Shown: piece after piece, positions 29,317 through 38,943 of the stretch
Layout of the letters: each line of letters opens with the position of its first letter
How positions within the stretch are numbered: position 1 is the stretch's first letter
Assembly: GCF_000271485.2 (NCBI RefSeq)
Contig: NZ_AKVN02000001.1
Span: forward strand, 996,001-1,060,000
DNA: 64,000 nt
Direction of reading: 5' to 3'
From: Pelosinus fermentans DSM 17108
GTDB lineage: Bacteria; Bacillota; Negativicutes; DSM-13327
The notes under the pieces: model-generated
The model's database searches: none
The model's input: only the letters and a program-made list of their open reading frames with translations
Told to the model about the DNA's origin: nothing
Made by a program: the position numbers and the translations under genes

Positions 29317-30396
29317 TTGTATTGGATTAAGTTTGGCATAGTGCCGCTGATTATGTTTGTGATGTTACATAGTACAGCATTGGCAGTCGATACCTATTCG
29401 ACTGTTAAATTAAATGGTTTGACCTTATCAGAATGGCCCGTTACCGTATCATCTTCCAGCGGGAAATTATTACTTTCTGATAGCCCTGAAATGGTGCCCG
29501 ATGATGGAATTATGTATCAAGATACAGTAAGTGGTGACATTCGTCTCTTCTTTCATCATGTAAATGCAACAGCGGAAGGCAAAAAAATTGTGGTATTGCT
29601 GGAAAATAACGGGGAAAAGACGGCTCATATCACAGTCACTAAAAATGGATTAGGCGGTCCAAGCCTTGATTATTTGCAAGTCGGCAAAGAGGTACAGCAG
29701 GAATACTTAGAAGGCGGTAACCTGTATCTGATAGAAGTTCCCTGCAAAGAATCAAAAAGCTTGATCTCTTCCCTGGATCACAGCGTCGTAGAAACGAATA
29801 TGCTGGTAAATGGCATGTATGACTTAATAATTGATCATCCAGTTACCATAAAGGTAATGATGATGCCTTTAGATGCTGATGCTAAAGAATTTGCAGCACA
29901 AGCAAAAGTATTGCCTGCTGATCCGGGTGAACATCGTTTGCGAGGAACATTTGAAGGCAAAGATCGATTGCTTGTTGGCAAACAAACCTACGATAGCAAG
30001 AAAAGTGGTACCGTTGCTCTTACTCTGGCGGATAATTACCTTGACCAATATGTCAGAGGCATTGATGCTACGGACGGTACGCCAACGCTGAACTATGGAA
30101 ATTATGGTATTGTATATAAAATATACCTGCCTTCCACTTCCGGTGATGAAATATCTTACTATTTGAATCCTCGCGGAGGGGACTATGCAGGATGGCTAGG
30201 CTTAGAATATCGTCATCAGGATGTACATACGATCCCGACCCCCGCCGATGCAATGTCTTTTGGCGCTAACAAAATCAGTGAAAGTGCTTATCTTGGCACC
30301 TATGAAAGCGGCAAGTCCCTATGGATGACATTCAGCCCCCCAGGAGCTTCCAATCTGCCCATTAAATTAATACTGGCACCTGAAAAAATAAAATAA
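29317..30396 (+). CDS. Secreted protein of unknown function
   Basis: 359 residues, TTG start after AAGGGGG. A signal peptide ends near ALAVD (residue about 24). The rest is beta-rich, with SGDIRLFFHHVNAT, repeated Gly-x-Asn-Tyr segments (GNYGIVYKIYLPS), and a YYLNPRGGDYAGWLGLEY stretch. There is only one cysteine in the mature chain and no catalytic motif I recognise. It has its own strong promoter and a strong terminator, so it is a separately controlled extracytoplasmic protein, perhaps well expressed. A copper-amine-oxidase-like or S-layer-associated role cannot be supported. Confidence 0.8.
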   Translation: MYWIKFGIVPLIMFVMLHSTALAVDTYSTVKLNGLTLSEWPVTVSSSSGKLLLSDSPEMVPDDGIMYQDTVSGDIRLFFHHVNATAEGKKIVVLLENNGEKTAHITVTKNGLGGPSLDYLQVGKEVQQEYLEGGNLYLIEVPCKESKSLISSLDHSVVETNMLVNGMYDLIIDHPVTIKVMMMPLDADAKEFAAQAKVLPADPGEHRLRGTFEGKDRLLVGKQTYDSKKSGTVALTLADNYLDQYVRGIDATDGTPTLNYGNYGIVYKIYLPSTSGDEISYYLNPRGGDYAGWLGLEYRHQDVHTIPTPADAMSFGANKISESAYLGTYESGKSLWMTFSPPGASNLPIKLILAPEKIK

Positions 30397-30402
30397 TGAT
30401 GA

Positions 30403-30453
30403 AATCCCTCCAAGAACGGCTGAATGCTTAGCCGTTCTTGGAGGGATTCTTTT
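30403..30453. terminator. Strong bidirectional-looking terminator
   Basis: Perfect 18-bp arms AATCCCTCCAAGAACGGC and its complement around a 10-nt loop, followed by CTTTT. It lies between convergent genes. Confidence 0.9.
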
Positions 30454-30549
30454 AGGACGATGCAATTGCATAAATTCTAAAATGGATATACGAAAGTAAA
30501 GCAAAAATATTCCTGTGTTTTCATGAGAAATGCAACCTATTCTTTAATT

Positions 30550-31680
30550 CTAGGGTTTTAATATAACTTTAATACAATTATCAAGCCGATTATCAAATAA
30601 GTCATAGGCTTTCTTACCATCAGTAAGCGGCATGCGGTGGGTGATGATATCGGTAGCATCAAACTTTTCTTCTTTTATTAATTTTAAAATGGGATCTACG
30701 TAAGCATGAGCAGGGCACTGACCCATTTTCAAAGTTATGTTTCGTGAAAAAAAGTCTCCAAAAGGAAAATTGTTGTAACGCATTCCATAAACGCCTACTA
30801 CAGATACTGTTCCACATTTTCTTACAGCTTGGGATGCAATCTCAAGAGCAGACTTTGAGCCACCTTGTAGCATTAACATAGTTTCAATTTCTTCAATTTT
30901 GGACATCACACCATCCATGCCTACGCAATCAATTACTACATCTGCTCCGCCATGAGTTATTTCCTTAATCGTTTCCCCTGTATTATCATATTCATTGAAA
31001 TTTATTGTTTCTACATGATTAAATTTCTTAGCATGAGCAAGTCGATAACCAATATTATCTACAGCTATAATTCGGTTTGCTCCCATATAAGCAGCCCATT
31101 TCTGTGCGAGTAGACCAACTGGTCCGCAGCCTAAAATTACTACTGTGTCACCATTTTTTACACCACCATTTTCGACCCCCCAATAGGATGTCGGGAGGAT
31201 ATCTGTCAGGAAAAGTACCTGCTCGTCCGTAAGTTCTTCGGGAATGACTCTAGGACCTACATTGGCATAAGGAACTCTAAGGTATTCAGCCTGGCCTCCG
31301 TCATAGCCTCCCATAAGATCGCTATAACCAAAGAGTGCACCGACCTCACCATGTTCGTTGGAATTATCACATTGACTCCATAAACCATGATTACAATAGG
31401 AGCAATGACCACAGGCTATAGGAAAAGGAACAATGACTCGATCACCCTTTTTAACCTTTTTGACATCTTTGCCAACTTCTTCAACAATACCCATAGCCTC
31501 ATGGCCAATAACAAAACCCTTGGGTAATTTGGGAATTCTTCCACGAATGAGATGTAAATCAGAACCACAAATGGTGGTAGAGGTAACTTTTACGATAATA
31601 TCATCATTTTTTTCAATCTTTGGATCGTCTACATTGTCGACTTGTATATCTCTAATTCCTTGGTAGGTAATGGCTTTCAT
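30550..31680 (-). CDS. Zinc-dependent alcohol/formaldehyde dehydrogenase family
   Basis: 376 residues. MDR family: catalytic zinc Cys in TICGSDLH, GHEAMGIVEEVG with the second ligand, structural zinc Cys in CGHCSYCNHGLWSQC and the NAD loop GCGPVGLLAQ. The long insert after the structural zinc and the overall length resemble the glutathione-independent formaldehyde-dehydrogenase-like group. Substrate not predictable. AAGGAGCG precedes the start. Confidence 0.88.
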   Translation of the reverse strand: MKAITYQGIRDIQVDNVDDPKIEKNDDIIVKVTSTTICGSDLHLIRGRIPKLPKGFVIGHEAMGIVEEVGKDVKKVKKGDRVIVPFPIACGHCSYCNHGLWSQCDNSNEHGEVGALFGYSDLMGGYDGGQAEYLRVPYANVGPRVIPEELTDEQVLFLTDILPTSYWGVENGGVKNGDTVVILGCGPVGLLAQKWAAYMGANRIIAVDNIGYRLAHAKKFNHVETINFNEYDNTGETIKEITHGGADVVIDCVGMDGVMSKIEEIETMLMLQGGSKSALEIASQAVRKCGTVSVVGVYGMRYNNFPFGDFFSRNITLKMGQCPAHAYVDPILKLIKEEKFDATDIITHRMPLTDGKKAYDLFDNRLDNCIKVILKP

Positions 31681-31779
31681 TTTAGCGCTCCTTTAAGGTA
31701 AATTATATGATTAGTTTCTCAAGCCTATCGTAATCTATGTATTAAAAGACTCACTACATTCTATAAAGTGAATTTAAAA

Positions 31780-31812
31780 GTAACCAAGAGGGCAGTTGCC
31801 GTCTTGGTTACA
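31780..31812 (-). terminator. Terminator of the Mn-catalase gene
   Basis: GTAACCAAGA.GGC and GCC.TCTTGGTTAC pair; on the minus strand TTTTAAATTC follows. Confidence 0.8.
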
Positions 31813-31822
31813 ATTTTGCTTA

Positions 31823-32533
31823 TTACTGAATAAGAGGATTGGGAGATTTTGGAGGATTGGCATTAGGATCTGGATTTTGAAAAGCTGGTGGCTGAGGATT
31901 CTTAATATCAAAGTACTTTCCAGGGGTGGACAGATCAAAATAGAGTCGTGCATTTTCATCTACACCCCAGTCTTTAGTGGAACCGGTTCCCTGTATTTGA
32001 TTAAATGCTTGTCGGAATAAGGTGTTATGAGCTTCTTCTCGATTAAGTAGAAAGTCAATGGTATTTCTGACATGTTGATCTTCAATTTGGCGATAAAGAT
32101 ATTCATAAACAACTTTAGCTCGCTGCTCTGCTGCAATATTTGATAACAGATCTGCTGCCAAATCTCCTGTGACATTTACATAGGCGGCAGTCCAAAGGTA
32201 ACCTGAGGCATTTGCCATTAAGGGATTTAGTCCAGTTAGAACGTGACTTTGAATGTGCCCTGCTTGTACGCCTTCTGTATCCAAATCATGACCGTTCAAT
32301 AAATTTATAGTTGTTGCTACCATTTCCATATGACTTAATTCCTCAGAAGCGATATCCATAAATAAGTCTTTTATGGCTACGTCTTTAATTCGAAAACTTT
32401 GAGCCATATATTGCATTGCTGCTTTCATTTCTCCTTGGGGACCACCTAATTGCTCCGTTAGCATGGCTGCATAAGTGGGGTTTGCTTTTTCTACTCGAAC
32501 ATTTTGTAGAAGCTGTTTATCATGTTTAAACAT
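31823..32533 (-). CDS. Manganese catalase
   Basis: 236 residues. Non-haem di-manganese ferritin-like catalase that splits hydrogen peroxide. Metal ligands are in GGPQGEMKAAMQYM (Glu), ASEELSHMEMV (Glu and His), AEQRAKVVYEYL (Glu) and REEAHNTLF (Glu and His). The C-terminal tail is rich in Pro and Asn. Length is between spore-coat CotJC and classical Mn-catalases; a coat-associated form is possible. It is divergent from cooS across a 318-bp gap. Confidence 0.9.
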   Translation of the reverse strand: MFKHDKQLLQNVRVEKANPTYAAMLTEQLGGPQGEMKAAMQYMAQSFRIKDVAIKDLFMDIASEELSHMEMVATTINLLNGHDLDTEGVQAGHIQSHVLTGLNPLMANASGYLWTAAYVNVTGDLAADLLSNIAAEQRAKVVYEYLYRQIEDQHVRNTIDFLLNREEAHNTLFRQAFNQIQGTGSTKDWGVDENARLYFDLSTPGKYFDIKNPQPPAFQNPDPNANPPKSPNPLIQ

Positions 32534-32851
32534 TGATGCATCTCCTTAGTTGTTATTATTTATTTAATAGTAGTATGACTAATAATTTCTTTAATAATAC
32601 AATACGTTAATCGTAATTTGGAACCTAAATTAGAAGAGTAAATATAAATAGTGTGTGCAAAATTCCTTGAATATAAAATTACAATTTAGATGAATACTAG
32701 TAATAAAGTTATTTTCTACGTAAAGCTAGTGTTGTAAGCATATGGAAGGTAAAACACATTTCTACGGAGAGATCACAATTTAATCATTTAATATTCTTTC
32801 ATCGAAGGTTAAATCCTTAATATTCATAAACATAAATAAGGGGGAATCGTA
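32534..32851. other. Divergent control region between Mn-catalase and cooS
   Basis: 318 bp, about 70 percent A+T, with no reading frame of interest. It must hold the promoters of both genes. I could not identify a convincing -35/-10 pair or a classical PerR or Fur box by eye. Confidence 0.5.
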
Positions 32852-34972
32852 ATGTCAAATGAAACGTTGATAAAAAGCACCGATCAGACGAGCCGTGGTG
32901 ATGTAGAATCAATTGACGGAAAAGGTGATGCCAGCGGTACAAATGATCCCAATCGTCATTTTGATGTTCACCAGAATTCAAAAAAATACTATGATATTGA
33001 AAAATCACCTAAATCGATGGAGCAAGTACATGAGTGGCAGCGTCAGCATATTCAGACACATGATCAAGGTAAAGAGGGGTATCCGCTAAATGTTATTGTG
33101 GATCCTGCAATGCGCGAAATGTATCAGCACGTTCATGCGCAAGGACTGACGAATGTTTTTGATCGATTCGAACAGCAAGAACGGATTCGCTGTAATTTTT
33201 GTACATCGGGTTTATCCTGCCAATTATGTGCCAACGGCCCCTGCCGCATCAATGCAAAAACGCCGCGTGGTAATTGCGGTGTTGATGCAGATGTAATGGT
33301 TGCAAGAAACTTTGTTTATCGCCACGTAACAATTGGGACATCTGCCAATATTTTTCATGCACAACAAGCTGCTCGTACCTTGAAGGCAGCTGCTGAAAAG
33401 CCAGAGAGTGGCTTAAGAATTCGTGATAAAGAAAAGCTGCTTAAATATGCTGAGATGGCTGGCTTAGATAGTCACGAAGATGTTAGCAGAGTAGCAATTA
33501 ATTTTGCCAACTGGGTACTTGAAGATATGGGCAGACCTTATTGGGAAGAGTCGTCAATGACAAAAGCTTTCGCTCCTCCAAAACGACAGGAATTATGGCG
33601 CAAATTAAAATTATTCCCTGGTGGTGGGTTTAGCGAAATTGCATTTGCCCAGACAAAATGTATGACAAATCTTAACGCTGACCCAGTTGATTTCTTACTT
33701 ACTTCAGTACGTCTAGGTATTGCAAATGAATACCAAGGATTGTTCGCTCTTGATATACTGCAAGAAATATTAATGGGCACTCAAAAAATAAGAACTGCAA
33801 AGCAAAATATGGGACTACTCGATAAAAATATGGTAAATATTATTTCCAATGGGCACATGCCTCTTACAGCTCATATTGTTATTGAACTCGCTTCCACTCC
33901 GGAATGGCAAGAAAAGGCACGCAAGGCAGGGGCAACTGGTCTTCAAATACTCGGGCATGTTTGTGAAGGCCAACAGTTACTTAATTATGAGGATACAGGA
34001 AAAATGAGTGCATATGGTGGACAGGAAGGCGAATGGCTATCAGAAGAGTACTTGTTTGCAACTGGAGCCGTTGATTTATTCATGTTTGATTATAACTGTA
34101 CGATTCCAACCCTCCCGCTGTATGCTAAACGATTTGGTACTACAATGGTTAGTACTCATGAAGTCATTCGTATGCCAGATACACAAGTGGTAGAGTTTAA
34201 GCCGGAAGAGATGCGTACACAGGCTGCAAAAATTCTGGATATGGCAATAGAAGCTTATTCGAAACGTAAAGCAGAAAATAGAGAAGTGTATATTCCGCCA
34301 CATGTGTCTAATTGTATGATAGGATTTAGTACAGAGTCAGTGAAGGCAGCTCTGGGTGGTTCATGGAAGCCCCTTATTGATGCCATTGTCGAAGGGAAAA
34401 TTCGAGGTATTGCTACGATAGTAGGCTGTACAACGGCTCGTTATGGGCAAGGTGGCAGTAATATATTCCGGATAACCAAAGGTCTTATTGAAAAAGATAT
34501 TTTAGTATTATCTGGGGGCTGTACTTCATCTGTTATGCAGTATACTGGACTTGCTGATCCAAGCGCAGCAGAAGAAGCTGGATCTGGGTTAAAGGCAGTT
34601 TGTAAGGCATTAGGAATCCCGCCAGTGCTCTCCTATGGCGCATGTGTAGATATAGGGAAAATGACCCAGACCGCTAAGGAAATTGCTGATGCGTTAGATG
34701 TAGATACCAATATGTTGCCGATTGTCATTGGTGCACCAGAATACTTAGAGCAAAAAGCAGTTGCAGATGCTTGTACGGCTATTGCTCTTGGCTGGCTAGT
34801 CCACGTGGCACCTGTTCCCTCTGTAACAGGTAGTGACCTAGTAGTAAAAACATTAACAGAAACAACGGAAACATTAGGATTAGGAAAACTCACAGTGGAG
34901 ACTAATGCAGACAAAACGGTGCAAATTTATGTAGATCATATAGAAAAAAAGCGTAAAGAACTTGGAATATAA
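32852..34972 (+). CDS. cooS: CooS, anaerobic Ni-CO dehydrogenase catalytic subunit
   Basis: 706 residues; oxidises CO or reduces CO2. B-cluster cysteines lie in LSCQLCANGPCRI and NCGVDAD. C-cluster ligands appear conserved: His in SNGHMPL, Cys in HVCEGQQ, DYNCTIP, VGCTTARYG, SGGCTSS and GACVDIG, and the Lys in EQKAVADA. The D-cluster segment is RCNFCTSGLSC, that is CX2C in place of the usual CX7C. About 75 residues at the N-terminus are extra compared with CODH II. No ACS subunits, CooC or CooF lie nearby. Neighbours are Mn-catalase and a spore-type small protein. Confidence 0.93.
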   Translation: MSNETLIKSTDQTSRGDVESIDGKGDASGTNDPNRHFDVHQNSKKYYDIEKSPKSMEQVHEWQRQHIQTHDQGKEGYPLNVIVDPAMREMYQHVHAQGLTNVFDRFEQQERIRCNFCTSGLSCQLCANGPCRINAKTPRGNCGVDADVMVARNFVYRHVTIGTSANIFHAQQAARTLKAAAEKPESGLRIRDKEKLLKYAEMAGLDSHEDVSRVAINFANWVLEDMGRPYWEESSMTKAFAPPKRQELWRKLKLFPGGGFSEIAFAQTKCMTNLNADPVDFLLTSVRLGIANEYQGLFALDILQEILMGTQKIRTAKQNMGLLDKNMVNIISNGHMPLTAHIVIELASTPEWQEKARKAGATGLQILGHVCEGQQLLNYEDTGKMSAYGGQEGEWLSEEYLFATGAVDLFMFDYNCTIPTLPLYAKRFGTTMVSTHEVIRMPDTQVVEFKPEEMRTQAAKILDMAIEAYSKRKAENREVYIPPHVSNCMIGFSTESVKAALGGSWKPLIDAIVEGKIRGIATIVGCTTARYGQGGSNIFRITKGLIEKDILVLSGGCTSSVMQYTGLADPSAAEEAGSGLKAVCKALGIPPVLSYGACVDIGKMTQTAKEIADALDVDTNMLPIVIGAPEYLEQKAVADACTAIALGWLVHVAPVPSVTGSDLVVKTLTETTETLGLGKLTVETNADKTVQIYVDHIEKKRKELGI

Positions 34973-35040
34973 TTAGTATGAAAATTACCAAATTAAAAAT
35001 TATAAAATACTAAGATGAGGACTAAAAGGAGGTATTTATT

Positions 35041-35214
35041 ATGACTGAAAATCGTTCAAAAGAAAAGTTTCAAGCAAATCCCATTGAGCGGCATGAGACT
35101 GCGGCTTGGCGCGGACATATCGAAAAAACGAAGCCCGAGTCAAATGTTCCTGTTCCCAGCGAGGAGTCCGTGGCTGAGGCCAGGGAATGGGTAAATACGA
35201 ATTCCTTATCCTAA
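35041..35214 (+). CDS. DUF3787-like small spore-type protein
   Basis: 57 residues, AAAGGAGG 8 nt before the ATG. The pattern PIERHETAAWRGHIEKTKP followed by VPVPSEESVAEAREWVN matches the short DUF3787 family that includes clostridial spore proteins; this is recalled, not searched. It is very polar with no membrane segment. It sits 68 bp after cooS and shares its terminator, so it is probably cotranscribed. Confidence 0.7.
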   Translation: MTENRSKEKFQANPIERHETAAWRGHIEKTKPESNVPVPSEESVAEAREWVNTNSLS

Positions 35215-35229
35215 TTTCCTAAAGTGAAT

Positions 35230-35270
35230 GCAGGGGTATCTCAAATATTGAGACACCCCTGCTTTTTTTT
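35230..35270. terminator. Terminator between cooS unit and PFOR
   Basis: GCAGGGGT.TCTCAA and TTGAGA.ACCCCTGC with a 3-nt loop, followed by eight T. The convergent PFOR gene ends inside the far edge. Confidence 0.9.
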
Positions 35271-38200
35271 AATATTGCATTTCTGCGAGACGCTTTAAGG
35301 TAAGATATTTTTCCTGGGCATGTTTTTCTGCAGTTGCAAACATCCCATCCGCAATTTCCGGGAAAGTGGTCTTGAGTGAGGAGTAACGAATTTCTCCCTT
35401 TAAGAAATCTTGGAAGGAAGCGGTTGGTTCCTTGGAATCGAGTACGAAAGGATTTTTTCCTTGATCTTTAAGTCGGGGATCGTGACGCCAGAGATGCCAG
35501 TAGCCAGCTTCAACGGCTTTTTTCATCTCATGAATACTCGTGCCCATACCGGTTTTAATCCCATGGTTTACGCAAGAAGCATAAGCAATAATGAGGGACG
35601 GTCCTTTGTAACTTTCCGCTTCAGTAATTGCTTTAAGAGTTTGATTCATGTTGGCCCCTATGGCGATTTGGGCGACATAAACGTAGCCGTATGTTGTAGC
35701 CATAAGCCCGAGATCTTTTTTGCGAATTTTCTTCCCGGCGGCTGCGAACTTTGCAATGGCTGCTGTCGGTGTAGCCTTTGAGGCTTGGCCGCCTGTGTTA
35801 GAATAAACCTCTGTATCCATAATGAAAATGTTTACATCATCTCCACTGGCGATGACATGGTCCAATCCGTTATAACCAATATCGTAAGCAAAGCCATCCC
35901 CGCCAAGAATCCAGACGGAAGGTTTCACGAGATAATCTTTTCGGGCCATAATTTCGGATAGAATCGGATTGCCGGAGACGGTTTCCTTTTTCATCTCTTC
36001 AAGTACTTTGGCTGCAGCTTTTTTAGACCCCGCACCATCCTCCATATTGTCAAGCCATTCCTGGAAGGACTGCTTCAAGTTTTCGTTGATTGAACTCTTT
36101 AACCCCTGGTGCATGAGATCGGCAACTTTCTCGCGAATTTGGTTTGAACCAAGATACATGCCGTAGCCGAATTCGGCATTATCTTCAAATAGGGGATTCA
36201 TCCAGGCTGGTCCTCTTCCGTCAGCATTCGTTGTATAAGGAATGGATGGGGAACTGCCGCCCCAAATCGAAGAACAGCCTGTAGCATTGGCAATCAGCAT
36301 GCGATCGCCATATAATTGTGTGAGGAGTCTCACATATGGAGTCTCACCGCAGCCTGGGCAAGCTCCGTTAAATTCAAGAAGGGGCCTAGCAAGCTGGCTG
36401 CCAAAGAGAGTATTTTTTTCCATTAAATCTGATTTTTCCGTTACCCTCATAGCAAATTCCCAGTTTTCCGATTCCATCTCAATTTCATGGTCTGCTGGCT
36501 TCATAATAAGCGCTTTTCCCGGTGCCGGACATATATCGGCACAGTTGCCGCATCCGGTACAATCAAGAGGAGCAACTTGAATGCGGTAATGATATCCTTC
36601 GAGTTTTTTGTTTTTGGGTTCCTTCGTCTTAAAAGTCTCAGGAGCTTTTCCCTTTTCGTCATCATTTAAGAGGAAAGCTCGGATGGTCGCATGGGGACAT
36701 ACATAGGCACATTGATTACATTGAATACATTTATCAATTTGCCATTCAGGAAGATAAACGGCAATTCCTCTTTTCTCGTATTTTGTTGTACCAAGGGGAT
36801 GCGTTCCATCCTCCATGCCAACAAAGGCGCTGACCGGAAGGTCGTCCCCGTCGTGGCTAGCCATGGGACGCTGAATGTTTTTAACGAAATCAGGTTCATC
36901 TTTTACGGGCAAATCTTCATCTTTAGCATTAGCCCAAGAAGCAGGAACTTTAACATGGTGCAATCCATCAACGCCACGGTCGACAGCCTTTTGGTTCATC
37001 GCAACAATATTAGCACCTTTTTTGCCGTACATTTTTTCGATGGAATCCTTTAGGTACTTAATGGATTCTTCGACGGGTATGACGTTCGCTAATTTAAAGA
37101 AAGCTGCCTGCATGACCATATTAATGCGGCCGCCGAGTCCAATTTCTTCCGCAATGGATATTGCATCTATAGTATAGAAGTTGATATTGTTTTTCGCGAT
37201 ATAGCGTTTGAAGAGGGCTGGTAGATGGTCTTCCAGTTCTTCTGACCCCCAAGGGCAGTTAAGTACAAAGTTACCATTCTTTTTAAGCCCTTTAAGCAGG
37301 TTGTAATGATAAAGAAATGATCGGTTATGGCAGGCAATATAGTCGGCATCGGATACTAAATAGGAGGATTTGATTGGTTTTTTACCAAAACGTAAATGAG
37401 ATATTGTTGTACCGCCGGATTTCTTACTGTCGTATTCAAAGTATCCTTGTGCATAAAGGTCGGTATTGTCTCCGATAATTTTGATCGCTGTTTTATTGGC
37501 GCCAACAGTACCATCAGACCCAAGACCCCAGAATTTACAACTAATCGTGCCCTCAGGAGTAGTATCTACCGACTCTTTTATCGCCAGGGAGGTGTGGGTG
37601 ACATCGTCGACAATTCCAACTGTGAAGTGATCTTTAGGTTGGCTTTGTTTCAGATTCTCATAAACAGCAAGGATGTGACTGGGTGTGGTATCTTTTGATC
37701 CAAGGCCGTATCTCCCGCCAACTATCACTGGTTTTATGGGTTCATGATTAAACATCTGGAGCACATCAAGATAGAGCGGTTCACCAGTTGCTCCAGGTTC
37801 TTTGGTGCGGTCAAGGACAGCAATTTTCTTCACAGACTTAGGCAAAATCGCAAAAAAATATTTCTTAGAAAACGGACGGTATAAGTGAACTTTGAGCAGT
37901 CCAACTTTTTCGCCTTTTGCTCGCATGTAATCGATGGTTTCTTCCGTTGTATTGCAAACTGAACCCATGGCCACGATTACGTTCTCAGCTTCGGTATCTC
38001 CGTAGTACTCGAAGGGGTGGTATTCGCGACCGGTAATCTTCTTAAATTCTTGGAAGTAGTTTTCCACAATGTCAGGAATCGCTTCGATAAAAGGATTAGA
38101 GGCCTCGCGATTTTGGAAATAAATATCGGGGTTTTCCGCAGTGCCCCTTAATACGGGGTGTTCAGGATTCAAGGCCCGATTTCTGAATTCTTCAATTGCT

Positions 38201-38793
38201 TTATGATCGACAAGTTTCGTAATCGCGTCAGCAGGTGTGACTTCAATTTTCTGGATTTCATGAGATGTTCTAAATCCGTCAAAGAAATGTAAGAATGGTA
38301 CCCTGGACTTGATTGCAGAAAGATGCGCAATATAACCAAGATCCATAGCTTCTTGAACGTCGTTAGAGCAAAGCAAGGTAAAACCGGTTTGCCGGCAGGC
38401 GTTAATATCTTGGTGATCGCCGAAAATTGACAAAGCATGTGATGCTAGGGCACGGGCGGTTACGTGAAAAACTGCCGGTACCAGATTACCCGCCATTTTA
38501 TACATCTCAGGAACCATCAAGAGTAACCCTTGGGAAGACGTATACGTTGTTGTGAGGGCTCCTGCCTGAAGTGAGCCATGAACTGCTGCTGAGGCACCTG
38601 ACTCAGATTGCATCTCTACAACTTTTACAGGTTGGTCAAACAAGTTCTTCTTGCCGTGAGCTGATGCTTCATCAACCCCTTCGGCCATCGGTGATGAGGG
38701 TGTAATCGGAAAAATGATTGCAACCTCAGTAAGGGCGTAAGAGGCTTCAGCAGCCGCCTGATTGCCATCCATTGTTTTCATTGTTTTTGCCAT
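35269..38793 (-). CDS. nifJ: Pyruvate:ferredoxin (flavodoxin) oxidoreductase, single chain
   Basis: 1174 residues from the ATG at 38793, chosen because AAAGGTGG lies 8 nt upstream and MAKTMKTMDGNQAAA is the usual start. Converts pyruvate and CoA to acetyl-CoA, CO2 and reduced ferredoxin, the central anaerobic reaction; pta at 58737 uses the product. Domains in order: pyrimidine-binding (ITPSSPMAEGVDE), domain with FDGFRTSHE, gamma domain, 8Fe-ferredoxin with CIQCNQCAYVC and CTGCGNCADIC, then TPP domain with GACPGCGETPY, GGDGFAYDIGYNGLDH and ATGCSSIWGGS. All of the usual cluster cysteines are seen. Confidence 0.97.
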   Translation of the reverse strand: MAKTMKTMDGNQAAAEASYALTEVAIIFPITPSSPMAEGVDEASAHGKKNLFDQPVKVVEMQSESGASAAVHGSLQAGALTTTYTSSQGLLLMVPEMYKMAGNLVPAVFHVTARALASHALSIFGDHQDINACRQTGFTLLCSNDVQEAMDLGYIAHLSAIKSRVPFLHFFDGFRTSHEIQKIEVTPADAITKLVDHKAIEEFRNRALNPEHPVLRGTAENPDIYFQNREASNPFIEAIPDIVENYFQEFKKITGREYHPFEYYGDTEAENVIVAMGSVCNTTEETIDYMRAKGEKVGLLKVHLYRPFSKKYFFAILPKSVKKIAVLDRTKEPGATGEPLYLDVLQMFNHEPIKPVIVGGRYGLGSKDTTPSHILAVYENLKQSQPKDHFTVGIVDDVTHTSLAIKESVDTTPEGTISCKFWGLGSDGTVGANKTAIKIIGDNTDLYAQGYFEYDSKKSGGTTISHLRFGKKPIKSSYLVSDADYIACHNRSFLYHYNLLKGLKKNGNFVLNCPWGSEELEDHLPALFKRYIAKNNINFYTIDAISIAEEIGLGGRINMVMQAAFFKLANVIPVEESIKYLKDSIEKMYGKKGANIVAMNQKAVDRGVDGLHHVKVPASWANAKDEDLPVKDEPDFVKNIQRPMASHDGDDLPVSAFVGMEDGTHPLGTTKYEKRGIAVYLPEWQIDKCIQCNQCAYVCPHATIRAFLLNDDEKGKAPETFKTKEPKNKKLEGYHYRIQVAPLDCTGCGNCADICPAPGKALIMKPADHEIEMESENWEFAMRVTEKSDLMEKNTLFGSQLARPLLEFNGACPGCGETPYVRLLTQLYGDRMLIANATGCSSIWGGSSPSIPYTTNADGRGPAWMNPLFEDNAEFGYGMYLGSNQIREKVADLMHQGLKSSINENLKQSFQEWLDNMEDGAGSKKAAAKVLEEMKKETVSGNPILSEIMARKDYLVKPSVWILGGDGFAYDIGYNGLDHVIASGDDVNIFIMDTEVYSNTGGQASKATPTAAIAKFAAAGKKIRKKDLGLMATTYGYVYVAQIAIGANMNQTLKAITEAESYKGPSLIIAYASCVNHGIKTGMGTSIHEMKKAVEAGYWHLWRHDPRLKDQGKNPFVLDSKEPTASFQDFLKGEIRYSSLKTTFPEIADGMFATAEKHAQEKYLTLKRLAEMQY

Positions 38794-38901
38794 ACTAGAG
38801 CCACCTTTGCTACAAGAATATTTCCTGTTTAGTATTTGGAGTTTACTGATCTTCATACATTTGATTGCACTGGAGAAGAAGGATTCACAAAACTTAAAAA
38901 G

Positions 38902-38943
38902 TTATCCACAGCTATCCACATACTATTCACAGGTTTATCCACA
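38902..38943 (+). promoter_or_regulatory. Cluster of four DnaA-box-like 9-mers
   Basis: TTATCCACA (38902-38910), CTATCCACA (38912-38920), CTATTCACA (38923-38931) and TTATCCACA (38935-38943), all in one direction and spaced 10, 11 and 12 bp. Two are perfect matches to TTATNCACA, the others miss only the first base. It lies 110-150 bp upstream of the PFOR start codon. Confidence 0.7.

Noticed and set aside
29317-30396. Secreted protein read as copper amine oxidase-like or S-layer protein.
   Set aside because: No SLH domain, no copper-amine-oxidase N-terminal repeat and no catalytic motif could be seen.
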